Counted from the stretch's first letter, positions 33,906 to 43,291 are shown. The stretch is DNA of 64,000 bases from Bacillota bacterium (GCA_023388055.1 JAEWGW010000003.1:1-64000); one strand, 5' to 3'. A program made the numbers and translations. Notes: generated from the sequence alone by a model not told the origin.

Positions 33906-36900
33906 CTATTCCCGAAGCCGGACCAGGAAGGTCCGGATTTCATATGGTTTCACCGTTAGCAGCAGCTCGGGGCCTTCTACCGGCTCACCCAGGGGGCGCT
34001 CCAGCAGGTCGCATTCCCGGTATGAAAGCACGCCCCAGTCTCCGGCCAGCCGCACGGGGCCCCGCTTGCCGGCGAATTCATGCAGGCGCACCACCGTATC
34101 GCTGGAGTCCTCCGCTTTTTTTACTGCATCTATGAATACGTGAGCCGCATCCGTGCGGAATAAGGAACCCTCCGGTACCTCCAGCGCTCCGGCAGCGCAG
34201 ACCAGCGGGCTGTTCAACGACCACGCCTCCTGGACGGTGCCTCCCTCAAACCAGTCCCCCTTATGAGGATACAGTGCGTAGGTGAAAACATGCTCTCCCT
34301 GATCAGCGGTTTCGTCCGGCACCATGGCGGATTTGATCAGTGTCAGCTGCATGATGTTGTCCTTGATGGCGTAACCGTACTTGCAGTCGTTCAAAAGACT
34401 GACCCCATAATCCCGCTCCGACAGGTCCGCCCATTGGTGGCCCACCGTTTCGAAGCGCGCCCAGTCCCAGCTTGTATTCCAGTGGGTCGGCCGCTTCACA
34501 TTGCCGAACTGGATGTCGTAGGTGGCCTCAGTCGCCCGGATGTCTACAGGAAACGCAACCTTCAGAAGCTGGCGGGATTCATGCCAATCCACTTGGGTGC
34601 GGAAGTCCAGCCGGCGGGAGTGGCTGTAAGCAGTCAGGGTCTGATCGATCCGTGAATCCAGATACCGATAGACAAACCGGATGGAGGCATACAGCGGACC
34701 ACAGGCGGTTAGCTCCACAGTCTCCAGGTGGGTGACAGGAGTCATTTTTTCTGTATAAAAAATGTCGATATCCCATGCCTCATGCCTGCCCTTGGGCCGG
34801 TCCTCAAACACCTGGAGCTGGTTACCCACCGCTCCCCCTGCCAGTACCTCGCGCTCCGCCGCCCGGTCAAAGATCCGGGTCAGCTGCCCGGAAGTGTTCC
34901 ATTCCAGCAGATAAAAAGGCGTCTCCAAGCTTCTTTCGCCATAAATAAAAGGCTGCTGCAGATTACTTTGTTCTCCGGTACCATCAGACTGCTGCAAATC
35001 GCCTAGTGATTCCACAGGGGCTCCAGCCGCTTGCATCAGCTTCAACGCACCCATAGCCGGAACAGGGCCGGCTAATACGGCAAGCTCTGCTCCTTCCCGC
35101 TGCACCGGAAGCACCCGGCCGCCACCATCCACAAAAACGGGAATCTCCTCACCGGAGGATACCAACGGAAGCCTTACCACCTCCTGCCTCGGGAAAGAAG
35201 CGCTGTTGAGAATGGTGTACGTCTCCCGCCCAACTCCAGTGCCGGGAGAAGCCTCAGCCAGAGACTCCAGTGCGGCATGTTTTACCGCCTGCCCCAGTGC
35301 CTCCGCTTCCGTATATTCAACGCGGCTGTCTTCGTACACCTCCCGGATGGAGGAGCCGGGGATAATATCGTGGAACTGGTTGCGGAGAATGATCCGCCAG
35401 CCCTTGGCCAGATCCGGCTGCAGGAAACCTGCCCAGCCTCCGGACACCGCTCTGGAGACCGCCCCCAGCCACTCCGCCTCCCGGTAGTCCAGCTCCAGCT
35501 TCCGGTTCATCCGTTTGTTGTACGCCTGGCTGGTGTAGGTGCCCCGGTGGAGCTCCAGATACAGCTCCCCGTCCCAGGTATGGACATAAGCCGGTGAGGT
35601 GTCCAGCGTTTCTTTTAACTCCCGGAAATATTCATCCGCCCGTCCGGTGGTTACCTTCGGTAGACCTGGCATGTCCTCCAGTCTGCGGCGCACCTCCAGC
35701 ATCTCGCGGTTGACCCCGCCTCCCCCGTCGCCGTAACCATAAGCCAGCAGCAGCTTCCGGTTCAGCTCCTTGTTCCGGTAAGCCTTCCAGATGCCCTGCA
35801 CCGTATAAGGCGTGATTAACCCGTTGTAGGTGTAGAAAAAAGAACCCTCCTGATGCCCCGGATCAGGGGTGGTAATAAAATGGGCAGGAATCTCCGTGCC
35901 ATCCATCCCCCTCCACAGGAACGTATCGTGGGGCATCCGGTTGTACTGGTTCCAGCTGATTTTGGTGGTCATGAACATCTCGATGCCGCTTTTCTTCAGG
36001 ATCTGCGGCAAAGCCCAGCTATAGCCGAATACATCCGGCAGCCACAGGTACTTGCATTCCACTCCAAATTCATCCCGGAAAAACCGCGTCCCGTAAAGCA
36101 GCTGCCGCACAAGGGACTCCCCGGAGGTCAGATTGCAGTCCGCCTCCAGCCACATGGCGCCTCCGGCCTCCCAACGGCCCTCCGCCACCCGCTCCTTAAT
36201 GAGGGCATAGATGTCCGGATAATCCTGCTTGATGTAATCGTAGAGCTGAGGCTGCGTCTGCAAAAACAGATACTCCGGATACTGCTCCATCAGCCGCAGC
36301 ACCGTGGAAAAAGAACGCGCCGCCTTCTCCCGGGTATGCGCAAGCCGCCACAGCCAGGCCACATCAATATGGGTGTGGCCGACACAGCGCACCTCCACCG
36401 GATGCTCCCGTTTCATCCGGCCCAGCCCCTCGGACAACACCGTGTTGGCCTCTGCCATGGAAGTATAGAAGGCCCCCGAGCCGGGCCGCGACCAATCCAG
36501 GCGCAGGAAAGCTGCGTCCAGCAGGGAGAGGAGCGACGAGTAGTCCGGGTTGTCCTCGGAGAGCTGCTTCACCGTCTCCAGAACCGACCACGCGGTAAAA
36601 AACAGGTCATCCGATGCTTCATCCAGCCAGCACAGCTCCGCCAGATTCAGGCGGTGCTCCGGCACGGCGTTGGGCTGGTACCCGCCCAGCCCCGACCACA
36701 GGCGGAAATCCAGGCGGAGGGTTTCTCCCGGCGCCGCCTCCGTCAGAAAAACCTCCTGATGATTGCTATCTACCCCCTGATAGGGGGTTCCGTTTATATA
36801 CAGGAGGGATTCGAAGCCGCTGTTGTTGCCGCCTCCCGTCTGTCCAAAATCGAAGCGGCCCAGCACCCTGCGGCCCTGCCATTCTGCGGGAACCGTTACC

Positions 36901-37151
36901 GGCGCCGACAGCCACAGATAGCGGTCCCGGCCGCTCCAGGAGCTTCCTTTTTCGACGATGCGGCTTTGGTCCTCACCGTCTGGAGAGACTTCAGCTGTCT
37001 TTTCCCCGGTGTCTGCTCCTGGCGGACGGGTTCCAATCTCCCCTTGGGGATCCTCTGTCAATATCATACCGCCGATCGCCCGGCTATCCCTGTATCTAAA
37101 GGGATCAAGGGACCGGATGCGCTGCTCCAGCTTTTCCACTGTCCACAACAT
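33906..37151 (-). CDS. GH38 alpha-mannosidase
   Basis: A 1081-residue exo-acting alpha-mannosidase of glycoside hydrolase family 38. The catalytic domain starts at about residue 255 with the zinc-binding motif VGHTHIDVAWLWRLAHTREK. The nucleophile aspartate is in WLPDVFGYSWALPQILK. The middle three-helix domain and the C-terminal beta-sandwich regions follow. There is no signal peptide, so it acts inside the cell on imported oligosaccharides. The start at 37151 has AAGGAGG 8 bases upstream. A LacI regulator gene lies 112 bp upstream on the same strand and probably controls it. Confidence 0.92.
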   Translation of the reverse strand: MLWTVEKLEQRIRSLDPFRYRDSRAIGGMILTEDPQGEIGTRPPGADTGEKTAEVSPDGEDQSRIVEKGSSWSGRDRYLWLSAPVTVPAEWQGRRVLGRFDFGQTGGGNNSGFESLLYINGTPYQGVDSNHQEVFLTEAAPGETLRLDFRLWSGLGGYQPNAVPEHRLNLAELCWLDEASDDLFFTAWSVLETVKQLSEDNPDYSSLLSLLDAAFLRLDWSRPGSGAFYTSMAEANTVLSEGLGRMKREHPVEVRCVGHTHIDVAWLWRLAHTREKAARSFSTVLRLMEQYPEYLFLQTQPQLYDYIKQDYPDIYALIKERVAEGRWEAGGAMWLEADCNLTSGESLVRQLLYGTRFFRDEFGVECKYLWLPDVFGYSWALPQILKKSGIEMFMTTKISWNQYNRMPHDTFLWRGMDGTEIPAHFITTPDPGHQEGSFFYTYNGLITPYTVQGIWKAYRNKELNRKLLLAYGYGDGGGGVNREMLEVRRRLEDMPGLPKVTTGRADEYFRELKETLDTSPAYVHTWDGELYLELHRGTYTSQAYNKRMNRKLELDYREAEWLGAVSRAVSGGWAGFLQPDLAKGWRIILRNQFHDIIPGSSIREVYEDSRVEYTEAEALGQAVKHAALESLAEASPGTGVGRETYTILNSASFPRQEVVRLPLVSSGEEIPVFVDGGGRVLPVQREGAELAVLAGPVPAMGALKLMQAAGAPVESLGDLQQSDGTGEQSNLQQPFIYGERSLETPFYLLEWNTSGQLTRIFDRAAEREVLAGGAVGNQLQVFEDRPKGRHEAWDIDIFYTEKMTPVTHLETVELTACGPLYASIRFVYRYLDSRIDQTLTAYSHSRRLDFRTQVDWHESRQLLKVAFPVDIRATEATYDIQFGNVKRPTHWNTSWDWARFETVGHQWADLSERDYGVSLLNDCKYGYAIKDNIMQLTLIKSAMVPDETADQGEHVFTYALYPHKGDWFEGGTVQEAWSLNSPLVCAAGALEVPEGSLFRTDAAHVFIDAVKKAEDSSDTVVRLHEFAGKRGPVRLAGDWGVLSYRECDLLERPLGEPVEGPELLLTVKPYEIRTFLVRLRE

Positions 37152-37263
37152 GGCTTCATCCTCCTTTATGTTCATTGAGTTTCTTAAGCACCTTGAGTCC
37201 TAGAACGGACCGATGAATGCTGCTTATCTGATTTGAAGCGGCGGCCGTGCGTACAAACCTCGC

Positions 37264-38274
37264 CTATACACTCTCTCCCGGGGCCAGACGCGGGGAGAGC
37301 CAGATTTTGGACGGGGCATCAGGCGGTTCGCTGCCCTCAGCCAAACGGATAACCCGTTCGGCAGCAGCCGCTCCCATCTGGACGTAAGGCACCTCGATGG
37401 AGCTGAGGGTGGGCACCATGTAGCGGTTGGCCTGTGCTGTGTTGTCGGCGGACATGACATACAGGTCTTGACCAACAGCTAAACCCAGCCCGGCAGCGGC
37501 CCGGTACACCAGAGCGCTTGCCGCAAACCAATTGCACAGCACCGCCGATGACCGGGGAAGACCGGCCAGCAGCTCCGTAAACACTTCCGGCTCGTCCAGG
37601 CTCAGCCGGAAAATCCGGGGAGCTTGCCCCCTCTCCCCCATCCAAGCCTCATAGGCCGCCAGGCGGTGGCGGTCTCCCCAACGGGGTTCACCCGGCTTCC
37701 CGTGATAAGCCGCAATATAGACCGGATAACCTCCGGTCCGCTGCCAGATATAGTCCAGCGCCATGCGGATGCTTTCGCCGTAATCCATCAGGACGGACGG
37801 GACATTTTCCTCGTCCGGGTAGCCCTCCACGGAGATAAAGGGCAGACCCGCTTGCTGCACCAGGGCGGCGAAGGCTTCATCCGCAAATCCCGTGGTGTCC
37901 TTGGTCAGAAGCCCGTCGATCCGGCGCTCCTGATAGAGCGCCAGCAGCTCCTCCTGCTCCTGGGGCTGGCCGTTTTTGCCGTACAAAAGCAGCTGATAGC
38001 CCGCTTGCATGCAGCTTTGTTGGGCTCCCTGGAGCACCTGCAAAAACATAGGATTGTCCAAATTGCCGTAAGCGGCAATGGTGCGGCTGCGGCCGGTGCG
38101 CATGCCTCTGGCCTGGGCATCCACCCGGTATCCCAACTGGGCGATGGCGTCCAATACGGCCTGGCGCTTGTCCGGGCTGACACGGATGCCCGGCGTCCGG
38201 TTCAGCACGGCGGAAACCACCGCCCGGGAAACCCCGGCCAGCTTGGCCACATCCTGGCTGGTTGGCCGTTTCAT
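37264..38274 (-). CDS. LacI family transcriptional regulator
   Basis: A 336-residue repressor. The helix-turn-helix and hinge helix are TSQDVAKLAGVSRAVVSAVLN and the region to about residue 58. The rest is a periplasmic-binding-protein-like ligand domain (TIAAYGNLDNPMFLQVLQGA, GLLTKDTTGF, VMSADNTAQANRYMVPTLSSIEVP). AAAGGAGC precedes the ATG. It is followed by the alpha-mannosidase gene and divergent from the alpha-galactosidase gene, so it may control both. No clear LacI-type operator was identified by eye. Confidence 0.9.
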   Translation of the reverse strand: MKRPTSQDVAKLAGVSRAVVSAVLNRTPGIRVSPDKRQAVLDAIAQLGYRVDAQARGMRTGRSRTIAAYGNLDNPMFLQVLQGAQQSCMQAGYQLLLYGKNGQPQEQEELLALYQERRIDGLLTKDTTGFADEAFAALVQQAGLPFISVEGYPDEENVPSVLMDYGESIRMALDYIWQRTGGYPVYIAAYHGKPGEPRWGDRHRLAAYEAWMGERGQAPRIFRLSLDEPEVFTELLAGLPRSSAVLCNWFAASALVYRAAAGLGLAVGQDLYVMSADNTAQANRYMVPTLSSIEVPYVQMGAAAAERVIRLAEGSEPPDAPSKIWLSPRLAPGESV

Positions 38275-38336
38275 AGAATCAGCTCCTTTTTTATGATGAT
38301 AATAGTGATGATGTGCGGCTATGGGGGGAAGTGGCG

Positions 38337-38519
38337 TAACGGAACTGAGCGGACCTTAGAAGGAAAAAATGGAGCTTCAGGAGTTTTAACGGAACTAAGA
38401 CGCCGTTAAACGCCTGATTCCGCTATTTTTGCCGCAAAAGTTAGCTCTAAGAGCTTCTCAGTTCCGTTAGAGTCGCAACTGCTGGATTTTGCGCCGCTAA
38501 GAGCTTCTGAGTTCCGTTA
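38337..38519. repeat. Four-armed 183 bp element, family A, copy 2
   Basis: Direct arms start at 38337 and 38387 (TAACGGAACTGAGCGG and TAACGGAACTAAGACG); inverted arms end at 38469 and 38519 (CTAAGAGCTTCTCAGTTCC and CTAAGAGCTTCTGAGTTCC, each followed by GTTA). Offsets of 50 bp, inner span 83 bp and total 183 bp are identical to copy 1. It lies between the divergent LacI and alpha-galactosidase genes, so here it is in a promoter region rather than at 3' ends. Confidence 0.85.
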
Positions 38520-38790
38520 GCCCGGATAATAACATTCCCGAGTGATAACACGTGTACTAATGAGCTCATGATAACACGTGTAATCAACCCTCGTCTACCC
38601 TTTTTCAAGAGGAAGTCTCCGTGTGGTTCTGTCATATTAAGTTTGTCCAAAACTCAGCTAAAAACTACATTTGTCCATATGCATCCTGCTTCGCTCCATT
38701 CGAAAACCGGCCGGCGCCGGATATAATGGAGGTGATGCGATACTCTGCCAAATGCGATGTGTTTTGAGATGATGCAGTATTTTTCAAATA

Positions 38791-38904
38791 TGCTTACGAT
38801 GCCGGCTTTCCTGACGGAAAGCCCAGTTTATGCTTACGATGCCGGCTTTCCTGACGGAAAGCCCAGTTTACGCTTACGATGCCGGCTTTCCTGACGGAAA
38901 GCCC
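38791..38904. repeat. Three tandem 40 bp hairpin units in the alpha-galactosidase leader
   Basis: A 40 bp unit beginning TGCTTACGATGCCGG is repeated at 38791, 38831 and 38871, the third being cut after 34 bp. Each unit contains GGCTTTCC-TGAC-GGAAAGCC, a perfect 8 bp stem with a 4-base loop. The last hairpin ends 4 to 5 bases before the GGAGG of the alpha-galactosidase gene. The units differ at only one base, so the array is young or held constant. Confidence 0.9.
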
Positions 38905-38919
38905 TGAGGAGGTTTCTCT

Positions 38920-41109
38920 ATGTCCATTTCTTTTGACCGCGAGAGCAAGCTGTTCCATCTGCAAACCCGTACCACCAGCTACGTTATGTCCCTGATGGAG
39001 GGCGGTTACCTGAACCATCTCTACTGGGGCAAAAAGCTCCGTTCTCCCCTATTATCCGATCTGCTGATCTTCAAGGATGTGGCGTTTACTCCCAATTTGA
39101 CGGATAACCGGACGGTTTCCCTGGATACCATTCCCCAGGAGTACCCGGCGTACGGCGCCGGCGATTTCCGCGAGCCCGCGTACCAGGCGGAGCTTGCGAA
39201 CGGCACGAAAATTACCGAGCTGACCTATGTGTCCCACTCCGTCCAAAAAGGCAAACCCGCTTTGGAGGGGCTGCCCGCGGTGTATGTAGAGAACGACAGC
39301 GAAGCCGATACGCTGGTCATCGTCCTGGAGGACAAGCTGGCCGGACTGCAGGCGGAGCTTTCGTATACGGTTCTGGAGGAGCTGGATGCCATCACCCGCT
39401 CCGTCCGGTTCCGCAACACCAGCTCCTCCCCCTTGAAGCTGCTGCGGGCATTATCCCTCAGTGTGGACTTCCACGGCGCGGATAAGGAGCTGATCCAGCT
39501 CTCCGGAGCGTGGGGACGGGAACGCCATATTGTCCGCCGGCCGCTGGTATACGGCTACCAGGGCGTCAACAGCAAACGCGGGGCCAGCAGCCATCAGCAA
39601 AACCCGTTCCTGGCCTTGGTTTCTCCCGGGACCGATGAAGAGCACGGGGATGCCTACGGACTGAATCTCGTATACAGCGGCAATTTCACCGCCTACGCCG
39701 AAGTGGACCAGATCCAGAACACCCGCGTGGCCATCGGCATCAATCCCTTCGGCTTCAACTGGCTCCTGGAGCCGGGTGAAGCGTTCCAGACACCCGAAGC
39801 CGTGATGGTGTATTCCGCGGAGGGTCTGGGCGGCATGTCCCGCACCTACCACCGGCTGTACCGCACCCGGCTTGTCAGAGGCTTCTACCGGGATGAACCC
39901 CGTCCGGTGCTGGTCAACAACTGGGAGGCCACCTACTTCGACTTCAACGCCGACAAAATTGTCGCCATCGCGGAAACAGCCAAGGAGCTGGGTATTGAGC
40001 TGATGGTGCTGGATGACGGCTGGTTCGGCAAGCGCGATGACGATACCACCTCCCTGGGAGACTGGGTGGTGGATACCAACAAGCTGCCTCAGGGTCTGGA
40101 CGATCTGGCGCGGCGCGTCAACGCCCTGGGCCTGCAGTTCGGCCTGTGGTTCGAGCCGGAGATGGTATCTCCGGTCAGCGAGCTGTACAAGGCCCATCCC
40201 GACTGGTGCCTGCATGTGCCGGACCGTCGCAGAAGCACAGCGCGGAGCCAGCTGATTCTGGACCTGAGCCGTGAGGACGTATGCACCTATATTATTGAGG
40301 CCGTATCCGCCATTCTCGACTCTGCCCCTATCTCCTATGTGAAATGGGACATGAACCGCCATATGTCGGAGGTGGGCTCCGCTCTTCTGCCTGCCGAGCG
40401 CCAGGGTGAAACCGCCCACCGCTACATGCTGGGCCTGTACAAGGTGATGGACGCCATTACCACCCGCTTCCCGAAGGTGCTCTTCGAAAGCTGCTCCGGC
40501 GGCGGCGGACGGTTCGATCCCGGCATTCTCTATTACATGCCGCAAACCTGGACCAGCGACAACACGGATGCCGTGGAGCGGCTCAAAATCCAATACGGCA
40601 CCAGCCTGGCCTATCCGGCCAGCGCCATGGGCGCCCACGTCTCCGCCGTGCCCAATCATCAGGTGCACCGGACGACGCCGCTCTCCATGCGTGGTGACGT
40701 GGCCATGTCCGGCAACTTCGGGTATGAGCTGGATCTGACTGCATTTACCGAGGAGGAAAAAGCAGCGGTTAAGGCCCAGGTGGCCTTCTATAAGGAAATC
40801 CGCACCCTGGTGCAGCAAGGGGATATGTACCGGCTGAAGAGCCCCTTCGAGGGCAATATAACGGCCTGGATGTTTGTGTCCGCCGACAAGAACGAAGCTC
40901 TGGCCGGTTACTTCCAGGTGCTGGCGGAGCCCAATGCCCCGCGGGCAAGGGTCCGTCTGGCCGGGCTTGATCCGCAGAAGGACTATCTGCTGAAGGAAAC
41001 CGGAGAGATATACGGAGGCGACCGTCTGATGTATGCCGGCCTGCCCGTCCCGGATCTGGGCGGGGATTTCAAGAGTAAGCTGTACCATTTGACCGCGGTG
41101 GAAAAATAA
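38920..41109 (+). CDS. GH36 alpha-galactosidase
   Basis: A 729-residue enzyme that removes terminal alpha-1,6-galactose from galacto-oligosaccharides and galactomannan fragments. The length equals that of the well-known Geobacillus GH36 enzymes. The nucleophile aspartate is in YVKWDMNR (residue 477) and the acid/base aspartate in WTSDNTDA (residue 547). ESCSGGGGRFDPG and LVNNWEATYFDFN complete the family signature. There is no signal peptide. GGAGG precedes the ATG. The leader carries three hairpin repeats. No transport gene is adjacent. Confidence 0.93.
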   Translation: MSISFDRESKLFHLQTRTTSYVMSLMEGGYLNHLYWGKKLRSPLLSDLLIFKDVAFTPNLTDNRTVSLDTIPQEYPAYGAGDFREPAYQAELANGTKITELTYVSHSVQKGKPALEGLPAVYVENDSEADTLVIVLEDKLAGLQAELSYTVLEELDAITRSVRFRNTSSSPLKLLRALSLSVDFHGADKELIQLSGAWGRERHIVRRPLVYGYQGVNSKRGASSHQQNPFLALVSPGTDEEHGDAYGLNLVYSGNFTAYAEVDQIQNTRVAIGINPFGFNWLLEPGEAFQTPEAVMVYSAEGLGGMSRTYHRLYRTRLVRGFYRDEPRPVLVNNWEATYFDFNADKIVAIAETAKELGIELMVLDDGWFGKRDDDTTSLGDWVVDTNKLPQGLDDLARRVNALGLQFGLWFEPEMVSPVSELYKAHPDWCLHVPDRRRSTARSQLILDLSREDVCTYIIEAVSAILDSAPISYVKWDMNRHMSEVGSALLPAERQGETAHRYMLGLYKVMDAITTRFPKVLFESCSGGGGRFDPGILYYMPQTWTSDNTDAVERLKIQYGTSLAYPASAMGAHVSAVPNHQVHRTTPLSMRGDVAMSGNFGYELDLTAFTEEEKAAVKAQVAFYKEIRTLVQQGDMYRLKSPFEGNITAWMFVSADKNEALAGYFQVLAEPNAPRARVRLAGLDPQKDYLLKETGEIYGGDRLMYAGLPVPDLGGDFKSKLYHLTAVEK

Positions 41110-41134
41110 AAAAATGCGCCAAGGCTTGGCGCAT
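41108..41134 (-). terminator. Hairpin with T run on the minus strand
   Basis: ATGCGCCAAG / CTTGGCGCAT forms a perfect stem; on the minus strand it is followed by TTTTTTATTTTT. It best serves the small spore-cluster genes on the minus strand. On the plus strand it lacks a T run but could still stabilise the alpha-galactosidase message. Confidence 0.7.
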
Positions 41135-41298
41135 CATCATCAGGCAGCGTTCGTCCGGCCATCCGGAGAACGCTGTTTTCTTTTTTTACATCTCAGATTG
41201 ATTGCGGATAATGGTAAGAATGGTATGGTGATTTGAAGATAAACCGGAGGGCGCCAGAGTTGGAGAACGCCGAAAAGCCCGGTGCCTCTCCTCCGGCG

Positions 41299-41649
41299 TT
41301 AGCGGTTGGAGATGGCGTCGAGCAGATCGCCGATATTGATTTCCTCCAGCTCCTCCAGCAGCTTGTCGGTTTTGGTTTTCCGCCGGAGCGTTCCGGTCAG
41401 GACAATCTGCAGGTCCTTGTTCCTGTCCACCAGCACCGAATCTACCTTCAGGGCATTGGATAACAATGCTGTAATCACCGCCAGCTGCTGAGGCGAAAGC
41501 TTGCCTAAGGAAAGGGGCAACCCTGCCGGGAACAGAGAGCCTTTGTCCGGTTTGCCATTCTTTCCGCGCTTGCCGTTGCTGCAGCCCTTGCCCTTCTGTC
41601 CACCGCTGTACGCCGCCAATTCTGCCTGCCCTCCCTCCAGATCCAACAC
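41299..41649 (-). CDS. Hypothetical protein of the gerP neighbourhood
   Basis: A 116-residue hydrophilic protein I do not recognise. The first third is glycine/lysine-rich (GGQKGKGCSNGKRGKNGKPDKG). The remainder looks like a compact helical domain (LSPQQLAVITALLSNALKVDS, LLEELEEINIGDLLDAIS). The start codon appears to be GTG at 41649; no good ribosome site is visible, and translation may be coupled to the preceding small gene, 32 bp upstream. Position next to spore genes suggests a role in the spore, but nothing in the sequence proves it. Confidence 0.6.
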   Translation of the reverse strand: MLDLEGGQAELAAYSGGQKGKGCSNGKRGKNGKPDKGSLFPAGLPLSLGKLSPQQLAVITALLSNALKVDSVLVDRNKDLQIVLTGTLRRKTKTDKLLEELEEINIGDLLDAISNR

Positions 41650-41681
41650 CTCGGGAAAACCGGGTTCGGCGGGAACGCCGG

Positions 41682-41825
41682 TCAGCCTCCCGGAATAATG
41701 GTTTCCGTAGAGCCACCGGGTTTCCCATAGCCATATAAAAAAGAGAGTATCACCACAATGCCTACCACCAGCAGCAGCTTGCGTTTGAATTCATCGCCGT
41801 TGTCCACGGCATCCCCACCGGCCAT
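41682..41825 (-). CDS. Small single-pass membrane protein (47 aa)
   Basis: Residues 17-32 (LLLVVGIVVILSFLYG) form one membrane helix after a short acidic/basic head (AGGDAVDNGDEFKRK); the tail is glycine/proline-rich. AGGAGG lies 8 bases before the ATG and overlaps the stop region of the previous small ORF, so the two are coupled. Unknown function; probably a component of a sporulation-linked operon with its neighbours. Confidence 0.65.
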   Translation of the reverse strand: MAGGDAVDNGDEFKRKLLLVVGIVVILSFLYGYGKPGGSTETIIPGG

Positions 41826-41837
41826 TGCGGCAGCCTC

Positions 41838-41954
41838 CTAATCATCCCCGTCGTAGTATTCCGTCGCCCGTCCGGCAAACAACAGTGTAAACACTACCAC
41901 CGTCGCAATAATCAGATAGGCGTCCTGAAACTGCTCCTGGCGTTCCTCGTCCAT
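41838..41954 (-). CDS. Small single-pass membrane protein (38 aa)
   Basis: An acidic head (MDEERQEQFQDAY) leads into a hydrophobic helix (LIIATVVVFTLLFAG) and an acidic tail (ATEYYDGDD). The ribosome site is weak (GGGGCAAGAGG directly before ATG). It precedes another small membrane protein by 12 bp. The charge pattern and tight packing of these genes argue that it is real. Confidence 0.55.
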   Translation of the reverse strand: MDEERQEQFQDAYLIIATVVVFTLLFAGRATEYYDGDD

Positions 41955-42043
41955 CCTCTTGCCCCGCTTTCACACACTGCACAGGTTGTTTGTATATCAT
42001 AAGCGGCCTGCACCGCAATGTTGACGGTTCTAAGCGCCCAACT

Positions 42044-42550
42044 TCACAGATACCGGACCCGCACCTCCTGGAAAATCTCCGCCTCCTGCCGGCGGGGACA
42101 GCGCACCTCCAGCACCCGGTTCTTCAGGCTGGCCTTGACGCTCCCTCCGTCCACCTCTGCAGGCAGGGGGATGTACATGCTGCTGCGTGTAGGGTCCTGC
42201 TCCACCTTCAGCTGCATGCTGCCTGCATAAAGCCGGACATTCTTCACCTGCACATCCTCCGGCACGGTAATCCGGACAATGACATTATTGTGGGTTTCGA
42301 AGGTTTCGTAATCGTAATCCAGCTCGTGGCTGGCCTCGGAGGTTTCGGCACGGGCGCTGTCCTCGGGTATGAAGGATCCGGTCCGCTGGGAAAAGGACTT
42401 CTTCAGCACATCCTGGACATACTCCTCCACCCAGTCCGTGCCGCCCGCTCCCATTTTCTTTTTGATTTTATCGTTCATGAACGGGAAATGCCCGCCCATA
42501 AACTGCTCCATTCCGCCCCAATCCGGGCCGCTCTTTCCCCGTTGTGCCAT
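42044..42550 (-). CDS. Hsp20/alpha-crystallin-like spore protein
   Basis: A 168-residue protein whose last ~95 residues resemble an alpha-crystallin domain (ETHNNVIVRITVPEDVQVKNVRLYAGSMQLKV, and the closing LKNRVLEVRCPR). The N-terminal part (QFMGGHFPFMNDKIKKKM) is as in spore-associated Hsp20 relatives of the CotP/YraI sort. The start at 42550 has GGGGGG four bases before. It is divergent from gerPA, separated by about 200 bp. A spore-coat or chaperone role is inferred from this context. Confidence 0.7.
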   Translation of the reverse strand: MAQRGKSGPDWGGMEQFMGGHFPFMNDKIKKKMGAGGTDWVEEYVQDVLKKSFSQRTGSFIPEDSARAETSEASHELDYDYETFETHNNVIVRITVPEDVQVKNVRLYAGSMQLKVEQDPTRSSMYIPLPAEVDGGSVKASLKNRVLEVRCPRRQEAEIFQEVRVRYL

Positions 42551-42661
42551 GGTGCCCCCCCATTTCCGCCACCCGATGGTATTTTTGGCCAGAACAGCCC
42601 TCATCCTTATATTCTATGCGCGGAATGGGCAAATGCCACACACTGCCGGGCAAAAAGCGGC

Positions 42662-42689
42662 ACATCTGGGCGTTCACCCACATATACTA
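42662..42689 (+). promoter_or_regulatory. Sigma-K-like promoter of the gerP operon
   Basis: CATATACTA at 42681-42689 fits the sigma-K -10 consensus CATANNNTA exactly, with AC 17 bp upstream at 42662-42663 as the -35 core. It lies about 60 bp before gerPA. In Bacillus the gerP operon is transcribed by sigma-K in the mother cell, which agrees. Confidence 0.7.
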
Positions 42690-42751
42690 GGATGTGTCTG
42701 AAAACTCCGAGGCAACCTATTTTTACGCCAGCGCGGAAAGGAGAATGCTGC

Positions 42752-42979
42752 ATGCCCGCTATTGTCGGTTATGTCAAAATCGTGAGCGTAGGCTCCAGCT
42801 CCATCGTCCAATTCGGTGACGCTGTGTTCCTCTCTCCCACCAGCAGCACCAAAACCTTTGCCGGCTCCGGCTCCTTCATAACAGGTGACCTGCCGGTCAC
42901 CAATAACGGCTTAAGCTCCACCAACACCAACGACCCCGATCTGGTGGATTCCTCCAACAGCAAGGTGGCATCGCCATGA
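42752..42979 (+). CDS. gerPA: Spore germination protein GerPA/GerPF type
   Basis: A 75-residue protein with the family start MPAIVGYVKIVSVGSSSIVQFGD and the middle KTFAGSGSFITGD. GerP proteins sit in the spore coat and are needed for nutrient germinants to reach their receptors. AAAGGAG lies 8 bases before the ATG, and the stop overlaps the next gene (ATGA). GerPA and GerPF are close relatives; first position in the operon favours GerPA. Confidence 0.85.
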   Translation: MPAIVGYVKIVSVGSSSIVQFGDAVFLSPTSSTKTFAGSGSFITGDLPVTNNGLSSTNTNDPDLVDSSNSKVASP

Positions 42980-43203
42980 TTGTGAATGTTTACCAAACCA
43001 TCACCATCCGCAGTCTGACCATCAGCTCATTGGCCAATTCCTCCGTGTTCCAGGTCGGATCCGCCGGCCTGGTCAAAAGCCTGTCCAACAACTTCAATAC
43101 CGGAGGGTTTACCGCGCCGGCTCCCGAGTTGGGGGAGACCGTGTCCTCGCCGCAGTCGGCGCTGCCGTCCGTGCCCCTGGTGCCTCTGCCTGCGCTGCGT
43201 TAG
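42976..43203 (+). CDS. gerPB: Spore germination protein GerPB
   Basis: A 75-residue protein with the GerPB pattern: VYQTITIRSLTISSLANSSV, then FQVGSAGLVKSLSNNFNTGGF and a proline-rich tail ending VPLVPLPALR. It overlaps the end of gerPA by 4 bp and acts with the other GerP coat proteins. Confidence 0.88.
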   Translation: MIVNVYQTITIRSLTISSLANSSVFQVGSAGLVKSLSNNFNTGGFTAPAPELGETVSSPQSALPSVPLVPLPALR

Positions 43204-43291
43204 GGCGTGTATTGGAGGCCTGGTGTAAACAGCCTCTTGAAGTAATAGTTACCGCATCCCGGGCGTACACATGAGACGAGGGGGTGTTGGG

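Noticed and set aside
35853..37178. 441-codon plus-strand open frame
   Set aside because: Antisense shadow of the alpha-mannosidase gene.
38791..38904. CRISPR array in the alpha-galactosidase leader
   Set aside because: The whole 40 bp unit is repeated, so there are no unique spacers.
39451..41088. 545-codon minus-strand open frame
   Set aside because: Antisense shadow of the alpha-galactosidase gene, which has all catalytic motifs.
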